A stretch of DNA of 29,232 nt from JAVKDP01 sp040222185 (GTDB lineage Bacteria > Bacteroidota > Rhodothermia > Balneolales > Balneolaceae). The stretch lies in the NCBI GenBank assembly GCA_040222185.1, contig JAVKDP010000089.1, positions 1-29,232 of the forward strand, in the 5' to 3' direction. Every line of letters starts with the position of its first letter. Position 1 is the first letter of the stretch. Below the pieces are notes generated by a model. It made no database searches and was not told the DNA's origin. It saw only the letters and a list, made by a program, of their open reading frames with translations. The position numbers and the translations under genes were made by a program. Below are positions 15,160 through 23,466 of this stretch, one piece after another.

Positions 15160-16262
15160 TGGTTTTTATCAAAGTAATCTGATGGTGAGCTGCCCATCAG
15201 TTTTTTAAAAGATTTGTTGAAAGTGGTTTTGGAATTGAACCCGGCTTCCTGAGCAAGCCCAAAAAAAGTTAACTGCTTAGCTCTCTCGGTCTTGGCTAAC
15301 AAAATGAACTCTTTAATTCGATAGTAGTTTATGTATTCAAAAAAATTCATCCCGATACTTTCATTAAGTAACCGGGAAAGTTCAGGATCATTTATCCCGA
15401 ACATTTCAGCCAATTCACTTTTCAATAGTTTATTATTCAGATAGGGTTTTTTCTCCATCATCAGTTTATCCAGCTGTTCACTGAGTCGTTTCATCTCCTG
15501 GATACTAAGCTTTGATTGGTTATACTTTCGCGTTGTAGATTCCGGGATGATTCTTAATACTTCGGGTGAAACCATTCCATAGTATGTAACAAATAGAATA
15601 ATGAGTGTTAAGACGATCCAAATGTAAGGCCTGGCATTGCGTTCTAGCATTTCATAACCAAAGAAACTGGTTATATACAACACAGTCCAAATAAATAAAC
15701 AAGTTCCGACAACGATTAGAAAATTAACAATGAAACGAGTTCTTGTTTCATAGGATAATTCGTTTCTCATTTTTTCTGAAAAGTTTCTGAAAACCCTCCA
15801 GCTAAGAATCCAATACGTTAGGTTAACTATTAGCCCAACAGCATGGAAACCATATATAGCTCGCTTAGTTTCACCAGTTGCCGCCCGTTCGATTAAAGTA
15901 GCATCGGTTTGAATCATAAAATAGATAACAATAAAGAGGGAATAGAATACACCTGGAACGTAATGTGCTAAATCAGGGGTTGAGAACTCTTTTTGTTCTA
16001 AGGTTGAGCGGGTAAATAAGAATACAGTTGGTCCAAAAAGAAGAGCCGAAAGCTCAGAAAAAGCAATGAGCCGGAAATTGCTATCCCAAAACCCGGCACT
16101 GTGAAGAACTTTTCCGGAAAGCCCGATAAAAAGCATGAATATCAAAAAGGCCATAAACCCATTAATATTCTTTCTTTTCCTGGATGAAAAAAGATAAATA
16201 AGTAGTATCAATATGCTTTGAAAAAATCCAAAGTAAACGAGTTGATTTAGTATGGTCTGCAT
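15156..16262 (-). CDS. AraC-family regulator with multi-pass membrane N-terminus
   Basis: About residues 1-235 hold seven hydrophobic segments separated by short charged loops. A linker follows, then an AraC/XylS helix-turn-helix domain in the last 110 residues, with the recognisable second motif GFNSKTTFNKSFKKLMGSSPSDYF and the first around LLKSELAEMFGIND. Such membrane-anchored AraC regulators occur widely in Bacteroidota and are thought to sense a membrane or periplasmic cue. It starts at ATG 16262 next to a 478-base gap and overlaps the DUF2911 gene, its likely cotranscribed partner. The signal it detects is unknown. Confidence 0.88.
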   Translation of the reverse strand: MQTILNQLVYFGFFQSILILLIYLFSSRKRKNINGFMAFLIFMLFIGLSGKVLHSAGFWDSNFRLIAFSELSALLFGPTVFLFTRSTLEQKEFSTPDLAHYVPGVFYSLFIVIYFMIQTDATLIERAATGETKRAIYGFHAVGLIVNLTYWILSWRVFRNFSEKMRNELSYETRTRFIVNFLIVVGTCLFIWTVLYITSFFGYEMLERNARPYIWIVLTLIILFVTYYGMVSPEVLRIIPESTTRKYNQSKLSIQEMKRLSEQLDKLMMEKKPYLNNKLLKSELAEMFGINDPELSRLLNESIGMNFFEYINYYRIKEFILLAKTERAKQLTFFGLAQEAGFNSKTTFNKSFKKLMGSSPSDYFDKNQ

Positions 16263-16740
16263 TTAGAATCTGGTTTTAGCTCCGCGTTCATATCTGTTAA
16301 TAGCAAATTGATGACCGTTTCGTTAGTGTTTTGAATTTGGATAATAGTTACTCCTTTGCAAATACGTCAAAGTCTAATTGGTTTCTTCATCGTCTACTTA
16401 TTAAGAAGTCAGGATCATAATGATATCCTCCGGGTGATATACGATTTTGAAGAGTAAAGCAAGTCATTAACATTATAAGAGACAGTATCTTCATGAATCA
16501 ATTTCTGAATATCTATATTTAACTATCTCGCATAAAGTCAGAAGGGTGCGCATACATTATATGCACTATATTTAGTGCTGGTAACAGGGAATAGACTTAT
16601 CTTTAGGAGATATAAACTAATTTGTTAGGTAAGAAGTAGTAAATGTTATACAATTGTGACTTCTTGCTGTTTGATGGTTTGGAATTGTGGCTTATCATTA
16701 GCCGAAAGATTGCAAGAACTTTAGAAATGAAATTATTTCA
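16263..16740. other. 478-base gap between divergent AraC-type regulator and dsbD
   Basis: No conserved gene is visible. The gap should hold the divergent promoters. It contains overlapping short hairpins, GCATA/TATGC at 16550-16564 and GCACTA/TAGTGC at 16563-16578 (6-bp arms, 4-base loop), and one 35-codon open frame on minus that could encode a small secreted peptide (listed separately). I see no tRNA, transposon remnant or longer repeat. Confidence 0.5.
16387..16494 (-). CDS. Possible 35-residue secreted peptide
   Basis: An ATG at 16494 opens 35 codons ending in TGA at 16387. The product begins MKILSLIMLMTCFTL, a short hydrophobic signal-like stretch with a cysteine in a position that could be a lipobox, then a polar tail rich in Gly, Tyr and Asp ending in SRR. 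There is no clear ribosome binding site and no homology that I recognise. It may be a chance frame; its position within a long regulatory gap, on the same strand as the AraC-type regulator, is the only reason to keep it. Confidence 0.2.
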   Translation of the reverse strand: MKILSLIMLMTCFTLQNRISPGGYHYDPDFLISRR

Positions 16741-18648
16741 ATGAATATCTTTAAAACATTATTAACCGGAATTATTTTTTCAGTATTAATTCCACTTTCA
16801 GGTTACGGACAAATTCCGGATCCGGTCAAATTTGAAGTAATCGAAATTCCAGCTGAAGTTAAAGCTGGTGAAGCATTCAATATTGTACTAGATGCTTCAA
16901 TTGAGGGGAAATGGCATCTATATTCGGTACTTAATGATCCAGATGCGGGACCATACCCTACCGAGTTTTCAGCAAATTCGCCTAACTTTATAATGGCTGG
17001 AGATGTCATAGAGTCTAAAGCAGATATTGAGTTTGATCCCAATTTTGAAGCAGAACTAGGCTGGCATAGTTCTTTTGCCAAATTCACTTTACCTGTTGCT
17101 GTTAAAACTGAAGTACAAGGAACACAAACCTTAGATATAGAAGTATTTTACCAGGTATGTGATGATAGAGTATGTTTACCTCCTAAAACCAAATCGATCA
17201 TAGCTTCTGTGGAAGTTGTTGGTGTTTCAGATACACCAGTTGAAGGCTCAGTAGGAGGTGTAGAAACAATCAGTGAAACAACGGATTCAACTGGAGGAGG
17301 ATTTGCTTCTGAAGGACTTTTATCCTTTTTCGGAATTGCTTTATTGGCTGGATTCGCTGCGCTTTTAACGCCTTGTGTGTTTCCAATGATTCCACTCACA
17401 GTTTCTTATTTCTCCAAACAAGATGATAGTAAAAAAGGAGTAGGTCAGGCGTTATTCTTTGGTATCGCGATTGTAATCACATTCACCTTGATAGGAGTTA
17501 TCCTCGCTGCTTTGGTTGGTGTTTCCGGTGCACAGAATTTTGCTTCAAATCCTATAGTAAATGCAATAATTGCTTTTGTTCTTATTGCTTTTGCTTTAAG
17601 CCTTTTAGGGATGTATGAGCTTCAGCTTCCTCATCAGCTTACTAATTTCTTGAATAAGAAAAGCAGTGAGAGCTCAGGGGTTGTTGGTATTATATTCATG
17701 GCCATGACCATTAGCGCAGTTTCATTTTCATGTACAGCGCCGTTCGTAGGAGCAGTTTTTGCGGCAGCAGCAGGTGGGCAATGGTTTTATCCTATTATTG
17801 GTATGATTGGATTTTCTGCTGCTTTTGCTACCCCGTTTGTTCTCTTTGCAATGTTTCCAAAATGGCTGGAGGCGTTACCCCGAAGTGGATCGTGGATGAA
17901 TGTAGTTAAGGTACTGCTTGGTTTTATTGAACTAGCTGCAGCAATCAAGTTCATCTCAAATGTTGATTTAGTAATGGGCTGGGGACTTGTTTCTCGTCCG
18001 TTTGCAATCGCAGCATGGATGGCCATCTTCTTTGTAGCTGGATTATATGTGCTTGGTTTCTTCGCATTAAAGCATGATACAAAACCGGAAAGTGTAACTA
18101 CCGGAAGGTTACTCATCTCTTTACCACTGCTTCTATTTACATTTTACTTAATGCCAGGGCTTATGGGTGCTTCATTAGGTATTTGGGATTCGTGGTTACC
18201 ACCAAAGATGCAAACGGATGTTAGCGTTGTTGGGACAATTGCTGCAATGGGAGGAGGTGGCTCTGGTTCTGCTGATGCAGAAGGCTGGACCCAGGACTAT
18301 GAAGCTGCTTTAGAGGAAGCTAAGGAAGAGGGAATACCTGTATTTATAGATTTTACTGGATATACATGTACAAATTGCAGGGCTATGGAATCAAATGTAT
18401 TTCCTTTGGCTGAAGTTCGGGAACAGTTTGATAAAATGAAGTTAGTTCATCTTTACACAGATGGCGGAGCAAGAGCCCAGGAAAACCAACAGCTTCAATT
18501 TGCATTAACAGGCAATGTAGCGTTACCCACATACGTAATACTTGATCCGAATACTGAGCTCGTAATTGCTCAGGAACTTGGATATGTTGATGAAGATAAA
18601 TTTATCTCATTTTTGAAGAAGGGGATCGATTCTTTTAACTCAAATTAG
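16741..18648 (+). CDS. dsbD: Thiol:disulfide interchange protein DsbD
   Basis: Moves electrons from cytoplasmic thioredoxin across the inner membrane to periplasmic reductases, serving disulfide isomerisation and cytochrome c maturation. The 635-residue protein has all three modules. After a signal peptide (1-23) comes the periplasmic alpha domain with the cysteine pair CDDRVC (Cys140, Cys145). The eight-helix membrane beta domain follows with the two conserved cysteines (Cys212 in LTPCVFPMIPLTVSYF, Cys331 in SFSCTAPFVG). Last is a thioredoxin-like gamma domain with a CTNC active site (Cys543, Cys546) and the cis-proline in VALPTYVI. All redox cysteines are present. It appears monocistronic and precedes the large outer-membrane protein gene by about 100 bases. 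Confidence 0.95.
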   Translation: MNIFKTLLTGIIFSVLIPLSGYGQIPDPVKFEVIEIPAEVKAGEAFNIVLDASIEGKWHLYSVLNDPDAGPYPTEFSANSPNFIMAGDVIESKADIEFDPNFEAELGWHSSFAKFTLPVAVKTEVQGTQTLDIEVFYQVCDDRVCLPPKTKSIIASVEVVGVSDTPVEGSVGGVETISETTDSTGGGFASEGLLSFFGIALLAGFAALLTPCVFPMIPLTVSYFSKQDDSKKGVGQALFFGIAIVITFTLIGVILAALVGVSGAQNFASNPIVNAIIAFVLIAFALSLLGMYELQLPHQLTNFLNKKSSESSGVVGIIFMAMTISAVSFSCTAPFVGAVFAAAAGGQWFYPIIGMIGFSAAFATPFVLFAMFPKWLEALPRSGSWMNVVKVLLGFIELAAAIKFISNVDLVMGWGLVSRPFAIAAWMAIFFVAGLYVLGFFALKHDTKPESVTTGRLLISLPLLLFTFYLMPGLMGASLGIWDSWLPPKMQTDVSVVGTIAAMGGGGSGSADAEGWTQDYEAALEEAKEEGIPVFIDFTGYTCTNCRAMESNVFPLAEVREQFDKMKLVHLYTDGGARAQENQQLQFALTGNVALPTYVILDPNTELVIAQELGYVDEDKFISFLKKGIDSFNSN

Positions 18649-18702
18649 TTCTATCAAACACAGCTACTAACTCGAATAGCTTTATCTGATCTATTAAAGA
18701 GA

Positions 18703-18722
18703 GAAGATTTTTAAAAATCTTC
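18703..18722. repeat. Perfect 20-bp palindrome upstream of the large outer-membrane protein gene
   Basis: GAAGATTTTT (18703-18712) is followed immediately by its exact reverse complement. It lies 33 bases upstream of the preferred ATG (18756) and about 55 bases after the dsbD stop. No T-run follows, so it is not a standard terminator; a dimeric repressor site or a leader hairpin are both possible. Confidence 0.6.
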
Positions 18723-18755
18723 ACGATATTGAACTATTCGGTTAGTACTATTTTG

Positions 18756-20156
18756 ATGTTAATAGAAAGCTCAGTTCAAAAAAATACCATTCTGCTTTTC
18801 GCTATTGCTCTGTTTGGCAGTAGCTTTTTTTGTAGTGTGCAGACATTTGCACAAACTACCGTAGAGCTTGAGCTCACTATCGAGGACTTTGATCCGGATT
18901 CATCCTATAGTCTTAGTGTTTGGGCGCTTCCAAATAGCATTAAAGTTCTTGTTGGCGATTCTTTAATGAATTCAGATCATTGGGCTTTCAATAAGCTAAG
19001 TGGTAACTGGAGATTGAGACCAGAATTTATATCAAGTTATATCGATGTAGGAGAAGTCAGGATTATATATAGTGCCTACCCTTTGGCTGTAAAAAGAGTA
19101 TTTCAGAATCGTACTGAGCAAGAACTGGATTCATTATTTCTGACAGCTGATAGCGATACACTTAGAAATGAGTTGTTCAACGCTCAACAACAAAGCAGAT
19201 CTAATGATTCTGATCTTCAACAAACCGGGAGCTTGAGCCGGGGGATAATCGTGGGTACGAACCAGGATTTTGCTTTGGAAAGTGGCTTACAATTTGAGTT
19301 AAGTGGACAGCTTACAGACGATGTTTCCATTCTTGCGTCGTTAACTGATAAGAGTATTCCTATACAACCTGATGGGAGTACTCAAAATCTTCGTGAGTTC
19401 GACCGTGTTTTTATCCAGCTCCAGTCAAAGAACACAACTCTGGAAATGGGAGATGTTGATGTGAGTTTTCAACAAAGCACTTTTGCCCAACTTAACAGGA
19501 GGCTACAGGGTGCTGCAGGATATACAAAAACAAGTTATGGGGATTATAAAGGAGCATTATCTGTAGTGCGAGGAACATTTAAATCGCTTTCCTTTGAAGG
19601 ACAGGATGGGGTTCAGGGACCTTATCGGTTGACGGGAAGAGATGGAGATGAATTTGTAATAATTCTGGCTGGAACAGAACGAGTATATATTAACGGAGAG
19701 AGAGTACAAAGGGGGGAAGAAAATGATTACATAATTGACTACGGTTTAGGTGAACTATCCTTTACAAACAGCCTGTTAATTAAAGATGAAACAAGGATAA
19801 TAGTTGAATACGAATTTGTAGACCAGAATTTTAACAGAACATTGATTGCTGCCGAAGCAGGAGAAGACTTTTTAAACGGTCGATTGAAAATCGGAGCATC
19901 AATAATCCGGCAGGCAGATGGAGATGAGCTTCTTTCTCAACAGTCTCTAAATGAGGATGATATTGATGTTCTAAGAAGTGTAGGTGATAATCTGGACGCT
20001 GCGATTGTTTCTGGTGAAAGGCTTGCTACGGAAGACGATGAAAACAATATACTCTACGCCAAAGTGGATACCACATTCAATGGGCAACCGCTTACAATTT
20101 TTAAAAATATACCAGGCTCAGCTGCCTCTATATATATAGTGAGATTACCAAAGTAG
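18756..20156 (+). CDS. Large outer-membrane/cell-surface protein, N-terminal fragment (frameshifted)
   Basis: The first half of a protein that would be about 1,160 residues if one frame were read. I chose ATG 18756 over an in-frame TTG at 18729 because it gives a compact signal peptide (hydrophobic segment ILLFAIALFGSSFF, cleavage near TFA-Q). After a beta-rich domain comes a strongly conserved-looking block: GSLSRGIIVGTNQDF, IPIQPDGSTQNLREFDRVFI, and a domain containing GTERVYINGERVQRG and NDYIIDYGLGELSF. I associate this pattern with large, functionally uncharacterised surface proteins of Bacteroidota and relatives. The frame ends at TAG 20154-20156, just after a (TA)5 tract, where the downstream frame carries on without a gap in sense. 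Confidence 0.7.
   Translation: MLIESSVQKNTILLFAIALFGSSFFCSVQTFAQTTVELELTIEDFDPDSSYSLSVWALPNSIKVLVGDSLMNSDHWAFNKLSGNWRLRPEFISSYIDVGEVRIIYSAYPLAVKRVFQNRTEQELDSLFLTADSDTLRNELFNAQQQSRSNDSDLQQTGSLSRGIIVGTNQDFALESGLQFELSGQLTDDVSILASLTDKSIPIQPDGSTQNLREFDRVFIQLQSKNTTLEMGDVDVSFQQSTFAQLNRRLQGAAGYTKTSYGDYKGALSVVRGTFKSLSFEGQDGVQGPYRLTGRDGDEFVIILAGTERVYINGERVQRGEENDYIIDYGLGELSFTNSLLIKDETRIIVEYEFVDQNFNRTLIAAEAGEDFLNGRLKIGASIIRQADGDELLSQQSLNEDDIDVLRSVGDNLDAAIVSGERLATEDDENNILYAKVDTTFNGQPLTIFKNIPGSAASIYIVRLPK
20129..20138. repeat. (TA)5 dinucleotide tract at the frameshift point
   Basis: Five TA units sit exactly where the reading frame of the large outer-membrane protein breaks. One unit fewer (two bases) would join the upstream frame to the downstream one, reading through as SIYSEITKVEDGTGSYNR. 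This could be slipped-strand variation, a fixed mutation or a sequencing/assembly error. Confidence 0.8.
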
Positions 20157-20281
20157 AAGATGGTACAGGAAGTTATAATAGAATCAGCGGGTCGGTTAAC
20201 GGTTTATTATATGAGTGGGTCGGCCCCGGGCGTGGGGATTACGAAGCTTTCAGAAAACTTCCGGCGCCAGAGGAACAGCAG

Positions 20282-22252
20282 ATGGTAGCAATTAATGGCT
20301 CATTTGATGTGAGTAGAAATGTAGAATTTTATGGTGAGTGGGCAGCCAGTGGGTATGATCAGAACAGGTTTTCAGGATTAGGTGATAACGATAATAACGA
20401 TTTCTCATACATCTCGGGATTTAAAATCAAAGAATGGAATACAGGAATAGGTAAAGTGAATGCTTCAATCTCAAGGAGGTATTCGGGAAGAAATTTTGAG
20501 TTTTTTGAACGAACACGGGATGTCGAATTTGACCGGAAATGGAATACCGGGCGGGATTCTCAATCAGAAGAATCTATAAATGAAGCTGAAGTTTCAATAT
20601 TACCATCTCAGAATACGAGTATACTGGCTGAATACGGGTTTGTAGATCGGGTGGATTATAAAGGCTACAGGCAGGGATTCAGTTTTTCTAGTGATGAACC
20701 AAACTTATTCTCTATCTCATATAAACAGGATTGGGTTAATAGTTCGGATGATATCCTGGCAGAAAAAGGAGATTGGTTCAGACAGAGAGGAAACATAGGC
20801 AAGGAAATAATTAGCGGGCTTACTCCATATTTTGGTTTTGAACATGAAAACAGAACCCAAAGAAATAGTGCAACAGACTCTTTATTAAACAGCTCTTTTT
20901 CCTTTTTTGAGTTAGGTCCGGGGTTCAGATTTACCAAACCTTCATTGGATATAGATGCCAGTATTTATATCAGATCAGAAGATGGAGTATTGGATAATTC
21001 TTTACAACATGAAGCAACGGCAATTGAACAAAGGTTGAAGCTCGACTATAGGCCGAGTCAGTTTATCTCAACCCGGAATGAGGTTTCTGTAAGGAGTAAA
21101 TCGTTTACAAATGAGTTTGAGTTACAAGGAAGTACAAACAGGAGGGGTTTACTAATTCGATCGGTCACGAGCTATGAAACACCTTCCGAGTTTTTAAATG
21201 GTCAGTTACAGTACGAGGCAAATACCGAAAGAAGGGCGTTACTCCAGGAAACATACTTTGAAGTGGGTCCGGAACTCGGGCAATTTGTTTGGATAGATGA
21301 TAACAGGGATGGGGTACAACAGGTAGATGAGTTTTTTCCAGAACTGAGTGTAAATGAAGGGACATTTATTAAACAGTTTTTACCATCGGATGAACTATTC
21401 CCTGTTATTGATTTGAAAGTCAGGTTTAGAAATGAAATAAGTCCTTTTAAATCGCTGGATTTTGAAGAAGGGTTTGGAGGTTTTCTAAAAGGAATACAAA
21501 TACGCTCAAGGTTTGATGTTGCGGAAAATTCAACTACAGAAGAGTTGCGAGATGTTTATTTATTGAATCTAAATACATTTCGAAATGATTCTACAACAGT
21601 ACAGGGAAGATTATTTTGGGAGAAGGAGTTAGACTTATTTCCTGACAGGCAGAAGTTTGACGTTCTTTTAGGATACAATGAGAATAAAACACTCAACCAA
21701 CGAAGTTCAGAATCCCTAAAACAAAACTCAGATTTGTTTTATCTAAATGGTTCACTTCGAATCACAAACAGAACCCGACTATATACTGAGTTTATATCCA
21801 GTAGTAATGCCAGTTTAAGTAATCGTCTTACAAGTCGTAATTTTGATATTAAATCATTCTCGTTTAATCCTGGAATAGAAACAGTTATCAATAGATCATG
21901 GCAAACTGATATGTCCGTTTCTTATGCATCAAAAGAAGATCAGTTTCCAGGTGAACCTGTTACTGCCCAGATACTTAAGTTCACAAATTCGCACAGAGCA
22001 TTCTTATGGAAAAGGATTCAGGCCAATGCCAGGATAGAACTCAGAAACGCTAAAGTTGAAGGAAGTTCTTCTTCTTTAGGTAATTATGAGCTTACAGAAG
22101 GTACCGGGACAGGGACTAATTTGGTTTGGTCTGTAACAGGAACTTACAGAGTCAGCGATTTAATAAGACTTAGTTTTAATTATGATGGCAGGACTGTAGA
22201 AGACAGGCCTGATATTCACACGACAAAACTGGTGATAAGTGCTGTTTTTTAA
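20282..22252 (+). CDS. Large outer-membrane/cell-surface protein, C-terminal beta-barrel fragment (frameshifted)
   Basis: The continuation of the preceding protein in another frame; coding sense resumes at about 20138, but the first usable start in this frame is ATG 20282. The fragment is 656 residues of alternating polar and aromatic/hydrophobic strands, many of them ending in turn motifs rich in Asn/Asp/Arg, and it closes with KLVISAVF, a terminal Phe as expected for an outer-membrane beta-barrel. An acidic loop (WIDDNRDGVQQVDEFF) resembles a Ca2+-binding DxNxDG loop and recurs in this protein family. On its own the fragment lacks a signal peptide and could not reach the outer membrane, so it is functional only if joined to the upstream part. 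Confidence 0.7.
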   Translation: MVAINGSFDVSRNVEFYGEWAASGYDQNRFSGLGDNDNNDFSYISGFKIKEWNTGIGKVNASISRRYSGRNFEFFERTRDVEFDRKWNTGRDSQSEESINEAEVSILPSQNTSILAEYGFVDRVDYKGYRQGFSFSSDEPNLFSISYKQDWVNSSDDILAEKGDWFRQRGNIGKEIISGLTPYFGFEHENRTQRNSATDSLLNSSFSFFELGPGFRFTKPSLDIDASIYIRSEDGVLDNSLQHEATAIEQRLKLDYRPSQFISTRNEVSVRSKSFTNEFELQGSTNRRGLLIRSVTSYETPSEFLNGQLQYEANTERRALLQETYFEVGPELGQFVWIDDNRDGVQQVDEFFPELSVNEGTFIKQFLPSDELFPVIDLKVRFRNEISPFKSLDFEEGFGGFLKGIQIRSRFDVAENSTTEELRDVYLLNLNTFRNDSTTVQGRLFWEKELDLFPDRQKFDVLLGYNENKTLNQRSSESLKQNSDLFYLNGSLRITNRTRLYTEFISSSNASLSNRLTSRNFDIKSFSFNPGIETVINRSWQTDMSVSYASKEDQFPGEPVTAQILKFTNSHRAFLWKRIQANARIELRNAKVEGSSSSLGNYELTEGTGTGTNLVWSVTGTYRVSDLIRLSFNYDGRTVEDRPDIHTTKLVISAVF

Positions 22253-22342
22253 AGTAAAAAAGGCATTTTATTGTTTCTATAGGTTGAATATTAAATAGGG
22301 TAAAATGTTAACAAAAGATTAACTCATTAGGGCTTTAGTGTT

Positions 22343-22375
22343 TTGACATTTAATCTAAAATGAACTATCCTTTCG
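22343..22375 (+). promoter_or_regulatory. Candidate promoter of the ExbB/ExbD operon
   Basis: TTG at 22343-22345 (within TTTTG), a 20-base spacer and TATCCTTTCG at 22366-22375 resemble a Bacteroidota promoter with an imperfect -7 element. It ends 46 bases upstream of the first ATG and matches the TATCTTTCGC upstream of rpsF. Confidence 0.35.
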
Positions 22376-22421
22376 CTTCACAAATCTTAGACATTAACAC
22401 TTAAATATAATCGGAGTGAAC

Positions 22422-23141
22422 ATGACATCGTCGATTGCTCTATTTCTTTTACAAGCCCCAGCAGAAGATGGCTTTTTCAATCTAATCGTAGAGAAATTTA
22501 ATGAAGGTAATGACGGGGGGTGGATGTGGCCAGTACTGATCACTCTTATCCTTGGCCTCGCTATTTTCCTTGAAAGAATTATTACACTTAACCTAGCAGA
22601 TATTAACACTCGTAAATTCATTGTAGACGTTCAGGAAGCGTTGCAAGAAGGCGGAGTAGAAGCAGCTGAGCAACTATGTGCTCAAACTCGTGGTCCTGTT
22701 GCTTCAGTATTTCAAGCTGGCTTAATGCGTTCACATGAAGGTATTGATGCAGCTGAAAAAGCAATCGCTGCTTATGGTTCAATCGAAATGAGTTTCCTTG
22801 AAAGAGGTCTTATTTGGTTATCACTCTTTATTGCAATTGCACCACTGTTTGGATTCCTTGGAACGGTAGTAGGTATGATCGAGGCGTTTGATGATATTCA
22901 AGCAGCTTCTGATATTTCCCCTAGTATTGTTGCTGGTGGTATTAAAACAGCTCTTTTAACAACAGCTGGTGGTCTTATTGCTGGTATCATTCTTCAAATC
23001 GGGTACAACTACTGTGTTTCTAAGATCGATCGTTTGATTGCAGAAATGGAAGAAAGTTCAATCACTCTTATTGATTCTATACTCCTTCTTCAGGAAGGTA
23101 AATCACTTGTTCCTGCAGCAGATTCATCTGACTCAGAATAA
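22422..23141 (+). CDS. MotA/TolQ/ExbB family proton channel protein
   Basis: Inner-membrane pentameric subunit of a proton-motive-force-driven motor such as ExbBD-TonB or TolQR. The 239-residue protein (ATG 22422, preferred over an in-frame GTG at 22416 and preceded by GGAG) has a first membrane segment WMWPVLITLILGLAIFLE, a long cytoplasmic domain, and the family signature FGFLGTVVGMIEAF in the second segment, followed by the third around TALLTTAGGLIAGIILQ. Length matches the family. It leads an operon with a small membrane protein and two ExbD-like proteins. No tonB or tolA gene is included, so the energised partner is encoded elsewhere; the TonB-dependent receptor at the end of the window would be a client of such a complex. 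Confidence 0.92.
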   Translation: MTSSIALFLLQAPAEDGFFNLIVEKFNEGNDGGWMWPVLITLILGLAIFLERIITLNLADINTRKFIVDVQEALQEGGVEAAEQLCAQTRGPVASVFQAGLMRSHEGIDAAEKAIAAYGSIEMSFLERGLIWLSLFIAIAPLFGFLGTVVGMIEAFDDIQAASDISPSIVAGGIKTALLTTAGGLIAGIILQIGYNYCVSKIDRLIAEMEESSITLIDSILLLQEGKSLVPAADSSDSE

Positions 23142-23171
23142 TAAATTATAATTCTAAACCCAGGAGACATT

Positions 23172-23453
23172 ATGGGAGATAATATTATTGTTCAAATTGC
23201 AGTTATAGGAGCATTCAGTTTAATCGGTCTTGGTATCCTTGCTATGATAGTATCAGGCATTAAAGGATTAACCCAGGGCAAACAAGATGTGAAACGAATA
23301 GGCTTAATGGCTGTCCCTTTTGTTATCTTTGGAATTACATACGCTATACTTTCTGATGTTGCTATGGCAGGCGTAATGACTACTATGATAATGATGGGGA
23401 TTATGGTCCTTTCTATCGCTTTAACTGGAATACGCGGCACCTTTAATATTTAA
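23172..23453 (+). CDS. Small three-helix membrane protein in the ExbBD operon
   Basis: A 93-residue, almost wholly hydrophobic protein with three membrane segments (about residues 8-28, 45-62 and 68-86) joined by a short Lys/Gln/Asp loop. I do not recognise a named family, but small proteins of this kind are found between exbB- and exbD-like genes in Bacteroidota-type operons. GGAG seven bases upstream supports the ATG. Spacing is 30 bases after the exbB-like gene and 13 before the first exbD-like gene, so it is surely cotranscribed and probably an accessory subunit of the channel complex. Confidence 0.8.
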   Translation: MGDNIIVQIAVIGAFSLIGLGILAMIVSGIKGLTQGKQDVKRIGLMAVPFVIFGITYAILSDVAMAGVMTTMIMMGIMVLSIALTGIRGTFNI

Positions 23454-23466
23454 TGGAGCTCAAAGT

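Noticed and set aside
20129..20156. Programmed ribosomal frameshifting in the large outer-membrane protein
   Set aside because: No slippery heptamer of the X-XXY-YYZ kind and no downstream pseudoknot is evident; TA-tract length change explains the break more simply.
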